Below are positions 25,893-34,489 of a DNA stretch of 64,000 bases, piece after piece. The stretch's first letter is position 1, and every line of letters starts with the position of its first letter. The stretch is from Pseudomonas putida (GTDB lineage: Bacteria; Pseudomonadota; Gammaproteobacteria; Pseudomonadales; Pseudomonadaceae). The notes under the pieces were generated by a model. That model was given only the letters and a program-made list of their open reading frames with translations, was not told the DNA's origin and searched no databases. The stretch covers positions 124,001 to 188,000 of the forward strand of contig NZ_BSKJ01000008.1 in assembly GCF_030159595.1 (NCBI RefSeq), read 5' to 3'. The translations under genes and the position numbers were made by a program.

Positions 25893-26840
25893 TTATTGCG
25901 TGAGCTTGGCCTTGGCCGCCTCAAGGCCCGGTTTGCCATCCACGGTGGTCACGCCGGCCAGCCAGGCATCCAGCTTGCCCGGGTTGTCCTTGAGCCATTT
26001 CTTGGCGGCGGCCTCGGGTTTCATCTTGTCGTCCAGGACATAGCCCATCATGGTGCTTTCATCCTTGAGCTCGAACGACAGGTTCTTCAACAGCTGGCCA
26101 ACGTTGCTGCATTCCTGTGCATAGCCCTTGCGGGTATTGGTCAACACGGTTGCCTTGCCGAAGTCGGGGCCGAAGAACTCGTCCCCGCCGGTCAGGTACT
26201 GCATCTTGAAACGGGTGTTCATCGGGTGCGGTTCCCAGCCCAGGAACACCAGGGCCTCGCCGCGTTTCTGCGCGCGGTCGACCTGCGACAGCATGCCGGC
26301 CTCGCTCGATTGCACGATCTTGAAACCGGCGTCTTTCAGGCCGAAGGCGTTCTTGTCGATCATGCTCTGGATGGTGCGGTTGCCATCGTTGCCGGGCTCG
26401 ATGCCGTAGATCTTGCTGTCCAGTTCCTTCTTGAACTTGGGAATGTCGGCGAAATCTTTCAGGCCCTTGTCGTACAGCGCCTGGGGCACGGCCAAGGTGT
26501 ACTTGGCGTTTTCCAGGTTGGCGCGCACCGTTTCTACGGTGCCGGCATCGCGGTACTGCTTGATGTCGTTCTCCATGGTCGGCATCCAGTTGCCGAGAAA
26601 CACGTCCAGGTCCTTGCCGGTGGCCAGCGACTTGTAGGTCACCGGTACCGAGATCATGGTGGTGTGGGTTTTGTAACCCAGTGCTTCAAGCACAACGCTG
26701 GTGGTCGCGGTCGTGACTGTGATGTCAGTCCAGCCGACATCGGAGAAACGTACCGTCTGACACTGCTCGGGCTCGGCGGCCTGGGCCAGCAAAGGCGCGG
26801 ACAGCAACGCAACCAGCAACAGCGAGGGTGAACCTTTCAT
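25893..26840 (-). CDS. cbcX: Choline-binding periplasmic protein CbcX-like
   Basis: 315 residues with a signal peptide (about 1-21, cleavage at AQA). OpuAC-type binding fold with the typical VRFSDVGWTDITVTTATT opening, the DVFLGNWMPTM segment with ligand-stacking Trp, and GWEPHPMNTRF. First gene of the transporter operon and divergent from the serine dehydratase gene. The ligand is choline by analogy to P. aeruginosa CbcX; betaine is possible. Confidence 0.9.
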   Translation of the reverse strand: MKGSPSLLLVALLSAPLLAQAAEPEQCQTVRFSDVGWTDITVTTATTSVVLEALGYKTHTTMISVPVTYKSLATGKDLDVFLGNWMPTMENDIKQYRDAGTVETVRANLENAKYTLAVPQALYDKGLKDFADIPKFKKELDSKIYGIEPGNDGNRTIQSMIDKNAFGLKDAGFKIVQSSEAGMLSQVDRAQKRGEALVFLGWEPHPMNTRFKMQYLTGGDEFFGPDFGKATVLTNTRKGYAQECSNVGQLLKNLSFELKDESTMMGYVLDDKMKPEAAAKKWLKDNPGKLDAWLAGVTTVDGKPGLEAAKAKLTQ

Positions 26841-27293
26841 GGATGGACTCCTGTGATTTTGTCTTCGGGTTCGCGTGGGTCGCCGGGCGTTCTGAGGGTC
26901 CGGTCGACCAGGCCTGCAGAGGGCAGGATGCGTGGCCGTGCTTTACGAGTCGCTTTCGATAATCCTCCAGCGCCGGGCAATCGCCTACTGGTAGGGTCGT
27001 ATCCAGTACGGAACGGGTCGTATCCAGTAAGGGCGATGTCGCTTATGGATTTATCCACCCCCTCGGCCGCATTTTTGCGTCACCAGGCCGCCGGAAAGCG
27101 GCGTGGCGAGGGCCACTTCCCACACAAAAACAGCGCGGCGCTGCTGGACAAAAGTACGTCGGTTGCAGACGGCGAGGGGTGCGGTAAAAGCCCGATGATG
27201 CTGGCATTCAAGGCGGCCCGCTGTTTGAGCCTAGCAGCTGCCCCGCCCTGCGCATGGCGCGCAGAGACAAGCCCAGCAAGAGGTGATTCGACA
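26841..27293. other. Divergent regulatory region of 450 bp between cbcX and the serine dehydratase gene
   Basis: No gene supported. It contains a direct repeat of GGGTCGTATCCAGTA (26994-27029) and a TGTCGC at 27037. Both flanking genes belong to the betaine regulon in P. aeruginosa, so regulator sites are expected here. Confidence 0.5.
26994..27029. promoter_or_regulatory. Tandem direct repeat, candidate AraC-type operator
   Basis: Two identical 15-mers GGGTCGTATCCAGTA at 26994-27008 and 27015-27029, a 21-base period that places both on the same DNA face. This is the geometry of many AraC-family sites, and the AraC-type regulator GbdR is encoded 2 kb away. Binding by GbdR is inferred, not shown. 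Confidence 0.45.
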
Positions 27294-28670
27294 ATGGCCA
27301 TCAGCGTGTTCGACCTGTTCAAGATCGGTGTCGGGCCCTCCAGCTCCCACACCGTCGGCCCCATGCGTGCTGGCGCCCTGTTCGTTCAGGGCCTGCGCGA
27401 ACGCGGCGAGCTGGAACGTGTAAAACGGATCGAAGTGCGCCTGTACGGCTCGCTGTCGGCCACCGGCATCGGTCACGGCACCGACAACGCCACGGTCATG
27501 GGGCTGATGGGCGAGTGGCCCGACGCCATTGACCCGACCCAGATCGTGCCGCGTATCGCCGACCTGCGCGAAACCAACATCTTGCAGCTGGATAGCCGCC
27601 TGCCCATCGAGTTCGTCTGGGCCCGCGACATGCTGCTGTTGGACGAGAACCTGCCGTATCACCCCAACGCCATGACCCTGATTGCCGAAGGCGAGCAAGG
27701 CGAGTTGCACCGCGACACTTACTACTCGGTGGGTGGCGGCTTTGTGGTCGATGCCGCCCAGGCCGCCAGCGGTGTGCTGGATGCCGACCAAACGGTGCTG
27801 CCGTACGACTTCAACAGCGCTGCCGAACTGCTGCGCCTGTGCAAGCAAAACGACCTCAGCGTGTCGCAATTGATGATGGCCAACGAGAAGGTCTGGCGCA
27901 GCGAGGAAGAAATCCGCGCTGGCCTGTACAAGCTCTGGGAAGCCATGCAGGAATGCGTCAACAACGGCCTTAAATACGAGGGCACGCTGCCCGGCGGGCT
28001 GAACGTGCGCCGCCGCGCCGCCAAGCTGCACCGCAGCCTGCAGGAGATCGGCAAGCCTAACGTGATCGGCTCGACGATGAGCGCCATGGAGTGGGTGAAC
28101 CTGTTCGCCCTGGCGGTCAACGAAGAGAACGCCGCCGGCGGGCGCATGGTTACCGCGCCCACCAATGGCGCGGCCGGCATCATCCCGGCCGTGTTGCACT
28201 ACTACATGCGCTTCAGCGATGAGGTGAACGAGTCCAGCGTGGTCGACTACTTCCTGGCTGCCGCCGCCGTGGGCATCCTGTGCAAGAAGAACGCGTCGAT
28301 TTCTGGTGCCGAGGTGGGTTGCCAGGGCGAGGTTGGCTCCGCTTGCGCCATGGCCGCTGCTGGCTTGGCCGAAGTGCTTGGCGCCACCCCGCCACAGGTG
28401 GAAAACGCCGCTGAAATCGCCCTGGAGCACAACCTTGGCCTGACTTGCGACCCGGTCGGCGGGTTGGTACAGGTGCCGTGCATCGAGCGCAATGCGATTG
28501 CGGCAGTAAAGGCCATCAACGCAGTGCAGATGGCCCTGCGCGGTGACGGCGAACACTTTATCTCCCTCGATCAGGTGATCCGCACCATGCGCGACACCGG
28601 CGCCGATATGCACGACAAGTACAAAGAGACCTCGCGCGGTGGCCTGGCGGTCAGCGCTATCGAATGCTGA
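27294..28670 (+). CDS. sdaA: L-serine dehydratase (iron-sulfur type)
   Basis: 458 residues, start ATG at 27294 after AGAGGTG. Single-chain form with the beta domain first (SVFDLFKIGVGPSSSHTVGPM) and the alpha domain with cluster cysteines (ISGAEVGCQGEVGSACAMAAAG and GLTCDPVGGLVQVPC). It deaminates L-serine to pyruvate, the last step that feeds carbon from the betaine pathway via GlyA into central metabolism. Also named sdaB in some annotations. Confidence 0.94.
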   Translation: MAISVFDLFKIGVGPSSSHTVGPMRAGALFVQGLRERGELERVKRIEVRLYGSLSATGIGHGTDNATVMGLMGEWPDAIDPTQIVPRIADLRETNILQLDSRLPIEFVWARDMLLLDENLPYHPNAMTLIAEGEQGELHRDTYYSVGGGFVVDAAQAASGVLDADQTVLPYDFNSAAELLRLCKQNDLSVSQLMMANEKVWRSEEEIRAGLYKLWEAMQECVNNGLKYEGTLPGGLNVRRRAAKLHRSLQEIGKPNVIGSTMSAMEWVNLFALAVNEENAAGGRMVTAPTNGAAGIIPAVLHYYMRFSDEVNESSVVDYFLAAAAVGILCKKNASISGAEVGCQGEVGSACAMAAAGLAEVLGATPPQVENAAEIALEHNLGLTCDPVGGLVQVPCIERNAIAAVKAINAVQMALRGDGEHFISLDQVIRTMRDTGADMHDKYKETSRGGLAVSAIEC

Positions 28671-29181
28671 TTGCTTGATCCGCCCTCAAGGGCCCCTTCG
28701 CGGGTAAACCCGCTCCCACAGGTACTGCATTGCCCTCACAGGTGATGCTGTACCTGTGGGAGCGGGTTTACCCGCGAAGGGGCCCTTGAGGTTAATGCAG
28801 GTGCAACTTGATCACCTATGCTCCCTGATGGTGCAAGCGACGCCTACCGATCGTCGGGTGTCGTTATCAGTGCCTGTATTGTCGGTGACACTCAAGAGTG
28901 TCGTTTCTGGGCAACCTACACTGTGCGTGTCACCAAATTGCTCAGCCGTTACACGCACGGCGCCTAGCACGCCCGTTTGCGTACACCAGGCCAACTCGAT
29001 CAAAGCACCTGATTTGCCGAGCAAAGGCGTCGTTTTCAGGTTTTTTTGTACAGCCGTTCAATTTCAGGCACGGCGTTTGCGTTGAGATTGGCAACCAAGC
29101 CCCAGCACATGAACCGGGGCCATAACAAGAAATCAGTGCCCGCCTGAGGCACGCCCTGCATTTGTGTGAGGAGAAATCGCG
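28671..29181. other. Intergenic region of 510 bp before gbdR
   Basis: A REP doublet at 28688-28787 near the serine dehydratase stop, then about 390 bases that must include the gbdR promoter. No gene or clear operator recognised. Confidence 0.5.
28688..28787. repeat. REP doublet
   Basis: Inverted pair with core GCGGGTAAACCCGC and matching AAGGGCCCC flanks on both outer ends. Confidence 0.92.
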
Positions 29182-30288
29182 ATGACGTCGTACACCTCCG
29201 GGAACCCAACCCAGAACCGCACAGCACCCCAGTCCATCGGGTTTCTTCTATTGGACAATTTCACCCTGATTTCCCTGGCGTCGGCCGTGGAGCCGCTGCG
29301 CATGGCCAACCAGCTGTCCGGTCGCGAGCTGTACCGCTGGCACACCCTGACCGTCGATGGCGGCCAGGTGTGGGCCAGCGATGGCCTGCAGATCACCCCG
29401 GACGCTGCAATCAACAATGCACCGCCTATCGATACCGTGATTGTCTGCGGTGGTGTTGGCATTCAGCGTTCGGTCACCCGCGAACACGTTACCTGGCTGC
29501 AATCTCAGGCGCGCCAGTCGCGCCGTCTGGGCGCGGTGTGTACCGGCAGCTGGGCACTGGCCTGTGCCGGTCTGCTCGACGGCTTCGATTGCAGCGTGCA
29601 CTGGGAATGCCTGGCCGCGATGCAGGAGGCCTTCCCGCGGGTAAACATGAGCACCCGCCTGTTCACCCTCGACCGCAACCGCTTCACCAGCTCTGGCGGC
29701 ACCGCGCCGCTGGACATGATGCTGCACCTGATCAGCCGCGACCATGGCCGCGAACTGTCGGCGGCCATCTCCGAGATGTTCGTCTACGAGCGCATCCGCA
29801 ACGAGCAGGACCACCAGCGTGTGCCGCTCAAGCACATGCTCGGCACCAACCAGCCGAAGCTGCAGGAAATCGTCGCGCTCATGGAGGCCAACCTCGAAGA
29901 GCCGATCGACCTGGACGAGCTGGCGGTGTATGTGTCGGTTTCGCGTCGGCAGCTTGAGCGGCTGTTCCAGAAGTACCTGCATTGCTCGCCATCGCGTTAC
30001 TACCTGAAGCTGCGCCTGATCCGCGCGCGGCAGTTGCTTAAACAGACGCCCATGTCGATCATCGAAGTGGCGTCGGTGTGCGGCTTTGTGTCCACACCGC
30101 ACTTCTCCAAGTGCTACCGCGAGTACTTCGGCATTCCGCCGCGTGACGAGCGCGTGGGCTCCAATACCGCGCAGCAGGTGGCGATGATGCCGATTCCGCA
30201 GGCCATGACCCTGTCGCCGCACAGCGGGCCGATGGCGGCCCTGAGCCAGGCGCGCAACGAGTCGACGTTTGCCAGTGTAAGGCTCTGA
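29182..30288 (+). CDS. gbdR: AraC-type regulator GbdR
   Basis: 368 residues; GAGGAGA lies 7 bases before the ATG. The N-terminal DJ-1/GATase1-like sensor domain (about 20-195, with AVCTGSWALACAG) lacks an obvious active site, and the C-terminal AraC helix-turn-helix pair is at about 235-335 (ELAVYVSVSRRQLERLFQKYL, then PMSIIEVASVCGFVSTPHFSKCYREYFG). In P. aeruginosa GbdR senses glycine betaine and dimethylglycine and activates gbcAB, dgcAB, sox, serine dehydratase and cbc genes, all found in this window. Confidence 0.93.
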   Translation: MTSYTSGNPTQNRTAPQSIGFLLLDNFTLISLASAVEPLRMANQLSGRELYRWHTLTVDGGQVWASDGLQITPDAAINNAPPIDTVIVCGGVGIQRSVTREHVTWLQSQARQSRRLGAVCTGSWALACAGLLDGFDCSVHWECLAAMQEAFPRVNMSTRLFTLDRNRFTSSGGTAPLDMMLHLISRDHGRELSAAISEMFVYERIRNEQDHQRVPLKHMLGTNQPKLQEIVALMEANLEEPIDLDELAVYVSVSRRQLERLFQKYLHCSPSRYYLKLRLIRARQLLKQTPMSIIEVASVCGFVSTPHFSKCYREYFGIPPRDERVGSNTAQQVAMMPIPQAMTLSPHSGPMAALSQARNESTFASVRL

Positions 30289-30295
30289 AACAGCA

Positions 30296-30393
30296 CTGGC
30301 CTCTTCGCGGGCAAGCCCGCTCCCAGAGGTACTGCACCGGATTCAAAAGCGGTGCGATACCTGTGGGAGCGGGCTTGCCCGCGAAGAGGCCAG
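30296..30393. repeat. REP doublet after gbdR
   Basis: Inverted pair with core GCGGGCAAGCCCGC and CTGGCCTCTTC flanks; it begins 8 bases past the gbdR stop. Confidence 0.92.
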
Positions 30394-30408
30394 TACAGGA
30401 AAAATCAG

Positions 30409-30666
30409 TTAAGCGCGTTTGTTGAATTGCGCCAGCGCTGGTAACAGCTGTTTGTCGATCGCCTGGCGCACCGCCGGCAGGATGGTCGCGCTACCTGTAT
30501 ACATCTGCTCCACCATCCCCTTCAGCGCCCGAGCATTAGGCTCGGTCAGCCCACGTACCACCGCTTCGCAGGCCTGCTCGGCACTGGCCCCGGCCGGAAT
30601 CTCGAACCCGCGTGCGCGCAGGTGGCCTGCCAGGTCGTCTTGATCAATCAAATCCGCATGCATCAT
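30409..30666 (-). CDS. Small hypothetical protein
   Basis: 85 residues from the ATG at 30666 (a second ATG follows directly; GGGA upstream). Acidic and mostly helical, with no signal or membrane segment. A middle part (ACEAVVRGLTEPNARALKGMVEQM) suggests a compact helical domain. Not recognised. It lies convergent to gbdR and about 250 bases after the cdhB stop, perhaps with its own promoter. Confidence 0.55.
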   Translation of the reverse strand: MMHADLIDQDDLAGHLRARGFEIPAGASAEQACEAVVRGLTEPNARALKGMVEQMYTGSATILPAVRQAIDKQLLPALAQFNKRA

Positions 30667-30920
30667 GGCTGTTGTCCCTTTTATCGCTAAGAGAGTGCTG
30701 CTGTGATTTACGACCGATTCTGTGACGCCCGCGACATACCCGCAACAACAAGATGTCGGCATGGCTGCTTTGGCTAAGAACAGGTCGTTTACGGCTAAAT
30801 CCGCCCCGCGGGAACTGCGCACACTCAAGCCATCTACAGCAACCGAGGGTTTGGTCACCCTCATTCATGCACAGTGGATGTTGCTCGCTCTTGGCCCCGG
30901 ATGCTCACGGCTTTCCGGGG

Positions 30921-31394
30921 TTATTTTTTTGGAAGGCCGATCACACGGCCTACATGAACGGGCGCTTGAAGTTGACGCTGTTCGTCCATCAGCCCCTGCA
31001 GTAACCCAGCGCTGTTCTCGCTGAACGGCACCGACTTCGGCCCTGCCAGGTCCACATGCAACAGCATTTGCTCACTGGCCGCCAGCACCTCGTCAAACCC
31101 AGCCCGGTGCAGGCTGTGGTAGACATGCAGGCGCTTGTGATCAAAACCGATGATCTGCGTCTGCACCCACACCTCGGTACCCAGCTTCACTTCATGCAGG
31201 TAGTTGATGTGCGCCTCCAGGGTGAACAGCGAGTTGCCGCTCTGCCCACGGCTGTCGGCGTCCAGGCCGATGCGCTCCATCAGCGCATCGGTGGCGTAGC
31301 TGAAGATCAGCAGGTAGAAGGCATCGCGCAGATGCCCGTTGTAGTCGACCCAGTCCTCCTGGACTGGGGTGCGGTAGGTAATCAGTGCGGGCAT
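30921..31394 (-). CDS. cdhB: Betainyl-CoA thioesterase CdhB (hotdog fold)
   Basis: 157 residues, hotdog thioesterase. The active-site region VDYNGHLRDAFYLLIFSYATDALM is of 4HBT type. It is the last gene of caiX-cdhC-cdhA-cdhB, and the ten-base gap after cdhA indicates co-transcription. In the characterised pathway it hydrolyses betainyl-CoA, made by CdhC, to glycine betaine and CoA. Confidence 0.87.
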   Translation of the reverse strand: MPALITYRTPVQEDWVDYNGHLRDAFYLLIFSYATDALMERIGLDADSRGQSGNSLFTLEAHINYLHEVKLGTEVWVQTQIIGFDHKRLHVYHSLHRAGFDEVLAASEQMLLHVDLAGPKSVPFSENSAGLLQGLMDEQRQLQAPVHVGRVIGLPKK

Positions 31395-31404
31395 CGTGGC
31401 CTCC

Positions 31405-32370
31405 TCAATCGCTGAACGACATGCCGTGCTTTTCTTTACTGGTCTTCACCGCTTCCAGCACCGCCAGCAGGGTGTCATCACGATAGCGCTCCAGCGCGGC
31501 GATGCTGCGTTCGCCCAGTTGTGCCGAGGTGCCGTCCACCACATCGTCGATCAGCTTGTCGGTCAGCTCCGGTGCTGGCAGGTAGGTCCAGGGCAGTTTC
31601 AGCGCCGGGCCGAACTGCGACATGAAGTGGCGCATGCCGGCATCGCCACCTGCCAGGGTGTAGGTGAGGAAGGTGCCCATGAACGACCAGCGCAGCCCGG
31701 CACCGAAGCGGATGGCATCGTCGATCTCGCCGGTGGTCGCCACACCGTCATTGACCAGATGCAGGGCCTCGCGCCAGAGCGCTTCGAGCAGGCGGTCGGC
31801 AATGAAGCCTGGCACTTCCTTGCGCACATGCAGCGGACGCATACCCAGGGCGGTGTAGATCGTCTTTGCCGCCTCGATGGCTTCAGGCGCGGTGCGGCTG
31901 CCGCCGACTATTTCGACCAGCGGCAGCAGGTACACCGGGTTGAACGGGTGGCCGACCACGCAGCGTTCGGGGTGGGTGGAAGACTCATAGAATTCGCTGG
32001 GCAACAGGCCTGAGGTACTGGAGCCAATGATGGCCTCAGGCTTGGCAGCGGCGCTGATCTTCGCGTGGAGGTCGAGCTTGAGGTCCAGCCGCTCTGGCGC
32101 GCTTTCCTGAATGAAATCGGCGTCGCGCACGCATTCTTCGATGGTGGCAACAAACCTCAGGCGGTCTTGTGATGCACCGGCCACCAGGCCCTGTTTCTCA
32201 AGCGCCGGCCAGGCATTGGCAATACGCTTGCGCAGTGCCTGTTCGGCGCCGGGCGCCGGGTCCCAGGCGACCACGTCCAGGCCGTGGGCCAAGGCGCGGG
32301 CGACCCAGCCGCTGCCGATCACGCCGCTACCCAGGGCGGCGAAGGTCTTGATCTCGGTGATGAAGGGCAT
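31405..32370 (-). CDS. cdhA: L-carnitine 3-dehydrogenase CdhA
   Basis: 321 residues, 3-hydroxyacyl-CoA-dehydrogenase fold. NAD-binding GSGVIGSGWVARAL at about 13-26, and the HPFNPVYLLPLVEIVGG active-site segment with the catalytic His near 141. It oxidises carnitine to 3-dehydrocarnitine. Sits between cdhC and cdhB; its stop is 10 bases before the cdhB start. Confidence 0.93.
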   Translation of the reverse strand: MPFITEIKTFAALGSGVIGSGWVARALAHGLDVVAWDPAPGAEQALRKRIANAWPALEKQGLVAGASQDRLRFVATIEECVRDADFIQESAPERLDLKLDLHAKISAAAKPEAIIGSSTSGLLPSEFYESSTHPERCVVGHPFNPVYLLPLVEIVGGSRTAPEAIEAAKTIYTALGMRPLHVRKEVPGFIADRLLEALWREALHLVNDGVATTGEIDDAIRFGAGLRWSFMGTFLTYTLAGGDAGMRHFMSQFGPALKLPWTYLPAPELTDKLIDDVVDGTSAQLGERSIAALERYRDDTLLAVLEAVKTSKEKHGMSFSD

Positions 32371-32389
32371 GCGAATTCTCCTGATGGTT

Positions 32390-33274
32390 TCAGCGGCGCT
32401 TGAGGTTCATTTTTTCCCGGCCTTCGGCTGGGGTCAGTACACGGGCGCCAAGGCGCGAGATGATCTCCACTGCGCGCTCGACCAACTGGCCGTTGCTGGC
32501 CAGCACGCCACGGTCCAGGTAGAGGTTGTCTTCCAGGCCCACCCGCACGTTGCCGCCCAGCAGCACGGCCTGGGCCGCCATCGGCATTTGCATGCGGCCG
32601 ATGCCGAAGCCGGCCCAGGTGACGTTGGCTGGCAGGTTGTCGACCATGGCTTTCATGGTGGTGGTGTCGGCCGGGGCACCCCACGGGATGCCCAGGCACA
32701 GCTGGAACAGCGGGTCGTCCAGCAGGCCCTCTTTCATCATCTGCTTGGCGAACCACAGGTGGCCGGTGTCGAAAATTTCCAGCTCGGCTTTCACGCCCAG
32801 TTCGGTGATGCGTTTGGCTCCAGCGCGCAGTTGCGCCGGGGTGGAAACGTAGATCGAGTTGCCGTCGCCGAAGTTGAGCGTGCCGCAGTCGAGGGTGCAG
32901 ATTTCCGGCAGCAGTGCCTCGACATGGGCCAGGCGTTCCAGCGGGCCGATCAGGTCGGTGCCAGGGCCGAACTCCAGGGGCGTTTCGCCGGGGCCGATTT
33001 CCAGGTCGCCGCCCATGCCGGCGGTGAGGTTGACGATGATGTCCACGTCGGCTTCGCGGATGCGTTCCATCACTTCGCGGTACAGCGCCACATCGCGGCT
33101 GAAACGGCCAGTTTGCGGGTCGCGGACGTGGCAGTGGACCACGGTGGCGCCGGCTTTGGCGGCTTCGACGGCGGCTTCGGCGATCTGTTTGGGGGTGACC
33201 GGGACCAGGTGGCTTTTCGAGGCGGTGTCGCCGGCGCCGGTGAGGGCACAGGTGATGATGACGTCGTGGTTCAT
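32390..33274 (-). CDS. cdhC: Dehydrocarnitine cleavage enzyme CdhC (BKACE family)
   Basis: 294 residues, beta-keto acid cleavage enzyme. Metal-binding HCHVRDP at about 49-55 and the conserved Glu in the barrel (GLEDNLYLDRG, about 250). In the known reaction 3-dehydrocarnitine plus acetyl-CoA gives acetoacetate and betainyl-CoA. First of the three enzymes, separated from caiX by a REP doublet. Confidence 0.92.
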   Translation of the reverse strand: MNHDVIITCALTGAGDTASKSHLVPVTPKQIAEAAVEAAKAGATVVHCHVRDPQTGRFSRDVALYREVMERIREADVDIIVNLTAGMGGDLEIGPGETPLEFGPGTDLIGPLERLAHVEALLPEICTLDCGTLNFGDGNSIYVSTPAQLRAGAKRITELGVKAELEIFDTGHLWFAKQMMKEGLLDDPLFQLCLGIPWGAPADTTTMKAMVDNLPANVTWAGFGIGRMQMPMAAQAVLLGGNVRVGLEDNLYLDRGVLASNGQLVERAVEIISRLGARVLTPAEGREKMNLKRR

Positions 33275-33300
33275 GGTGCGGTTCCTTGTGGTGTCTGTGC

Positions 33301-33393
33301 TGGCCTTTTCGCGGGTGAACCCGCTCCCACAGGGGGCCGTATGGCCCCTGGCATATGCTTAACCTGTGGGAGCGGGTTTACCCGCGAATAGGA
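33301..33393. repeat. REP doublet between caiX and cdhC
   Basis: Inverted pair with cores GCGGGTGAACCCGC and GCGGGTTTACCCGC, inside the cai-cdh operon. It could lower expression of the enzymes relative to the binding protein. Confidence 0.92.
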
Positions 33394-33397
33394 CGGA

Positions 33398-34342
33398 TCA
33401 GTTGGCGGTAAGCTTGAGGTTGTCCGCAGCCGGCTTGCCGTCGAAGGTGGTCACACCCTCAAGCCAGCGGGCCTTGTCCTCGGGGTGGTCCTTGAGCCAC
33501 TGGCGGGCCGATTCCAGTGCATCCTTGTGGTCGAGCAGCGGCTGCATCATGCGGCTCTCGTCCTCGGCGCTGAAGTTCAGGTTGGCCAGCAGGCGGTGGG
33601 CGTTGGGGCAGCGTTCGGCGTAGTCCGGTGCGGTGACCGTCCATACCGTCGCGCGGCCTTCGTCCGGGCCGAGCGCATCCTGGCTCTCGCCCAGATAGGC
33701 CATGTCGATGTTCACGTTCATCGGGTGCGGCGCCCAGCCGAAGAACACCACGGCCTCGTTGCGGCGCACGGCGCGGTCGACGGCGGCGAGCATGCCGGCC
33801 TCGCTGGACTCGACCAGCTGGAACTTGCCCAGGTCGAACTGGTTCTTGGTGATCATTGCCTTGATCTGGGTGTTGGCGCCGGAGCCTGGCTCGATGCCAT
33901 AGATCTTGCCGCCCAGCTCTTTCTCGAACGTGTGGATGTCGGCGAAGGTCTTCAAACCCTTGTCGTAGAGGTATTTCGGCACGGCCAGGGTGGCGCGGGC
34001 GTCCTCCAGGCTTGGCTTGTCCAGCACCTTGACCTGGTTGGCGTCGATGAACGGGGTGATGGTCTGGGTCATGATCGGGTTCCAGTAACCCAGGAACATG
34101 TCCAGGCGTTTGTCGCGGATGCCGGCGAAGATGATCTGCTGCGAGGCGCTGGTCTGCTTGGTCTGGTAGCCCAGTCCATCGAGCAGCACCTGCGCCATGG
34201 CGCTGGTGGCGATGACGTCGGTCCAGTTGACCACGCCCAGGCGGACGTTCTTGCAGGCCGCAGGTTCGGCGGCGTAAAGCGGGGAGGTGGCGATGCTGCT
34301 CAGGGCAAGGGTCAACAGGCTGCGGCGGATCAAGCTGTGCAT
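33398..34342 (-). CDS. caiX: Carnitine-binding periplasmic protein CaiX
   Basis: 314 residues from the ATG at 34342 (GGAG upstream), which gives a proper signal peptide MHSLIRRSLLTLALS... cleaved near residue 23; an ATG at 34507 would add an extension over the divergent promoter. OpuAC fold, with NVRLGVVNWTDVIATSAMA and GWAPHPMNVN closely parallel to CbcX. It has no permease of its own. In P. aeruginosa CaiX feeds carnitine to the CbcWV core. Confidence 0.9.
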   Translation of the reverse strand: MHSLIRRSLLTLALSSIATSPLYAAEPAACKNVRLGVVNWTDVIATSAMAQVLLDGLGYQTKQTSASQQIIFAGIRDKRLDMFLGYWNPIMTQTITPFIDANQVKVLDKPSLEDARATLAVPKYLYDKGLKTFADIHTFEKELGGKIYGIEPGSGANTQIKAMITKNQFDLGKFQLVESSEAGMLAAVDRAVRRNEAVVFFGWAPHPMNVNIDMAYLGESQDALGPDEGRATVWTVTAPDYAERCPNAHRLLANLNFSAEDESRMMQPLLDHKDALESARQWLKDHPEDKARWLEGVTTFDGKPAADNLKLTAN

Positions 34343-34489
34343 GGTGGCTCTCCATCGGCAGTGCATATTGTTATGGGGTTCCGACCTCTCTGGGCCGTGT
34401 GAACACGCTACGCTGCTGAAAGGGTGAAAAATCGCACCCTGGCGACCAACACTTGCACGGAGGCGACCACCTTTGCCGTGGAGCATGCA

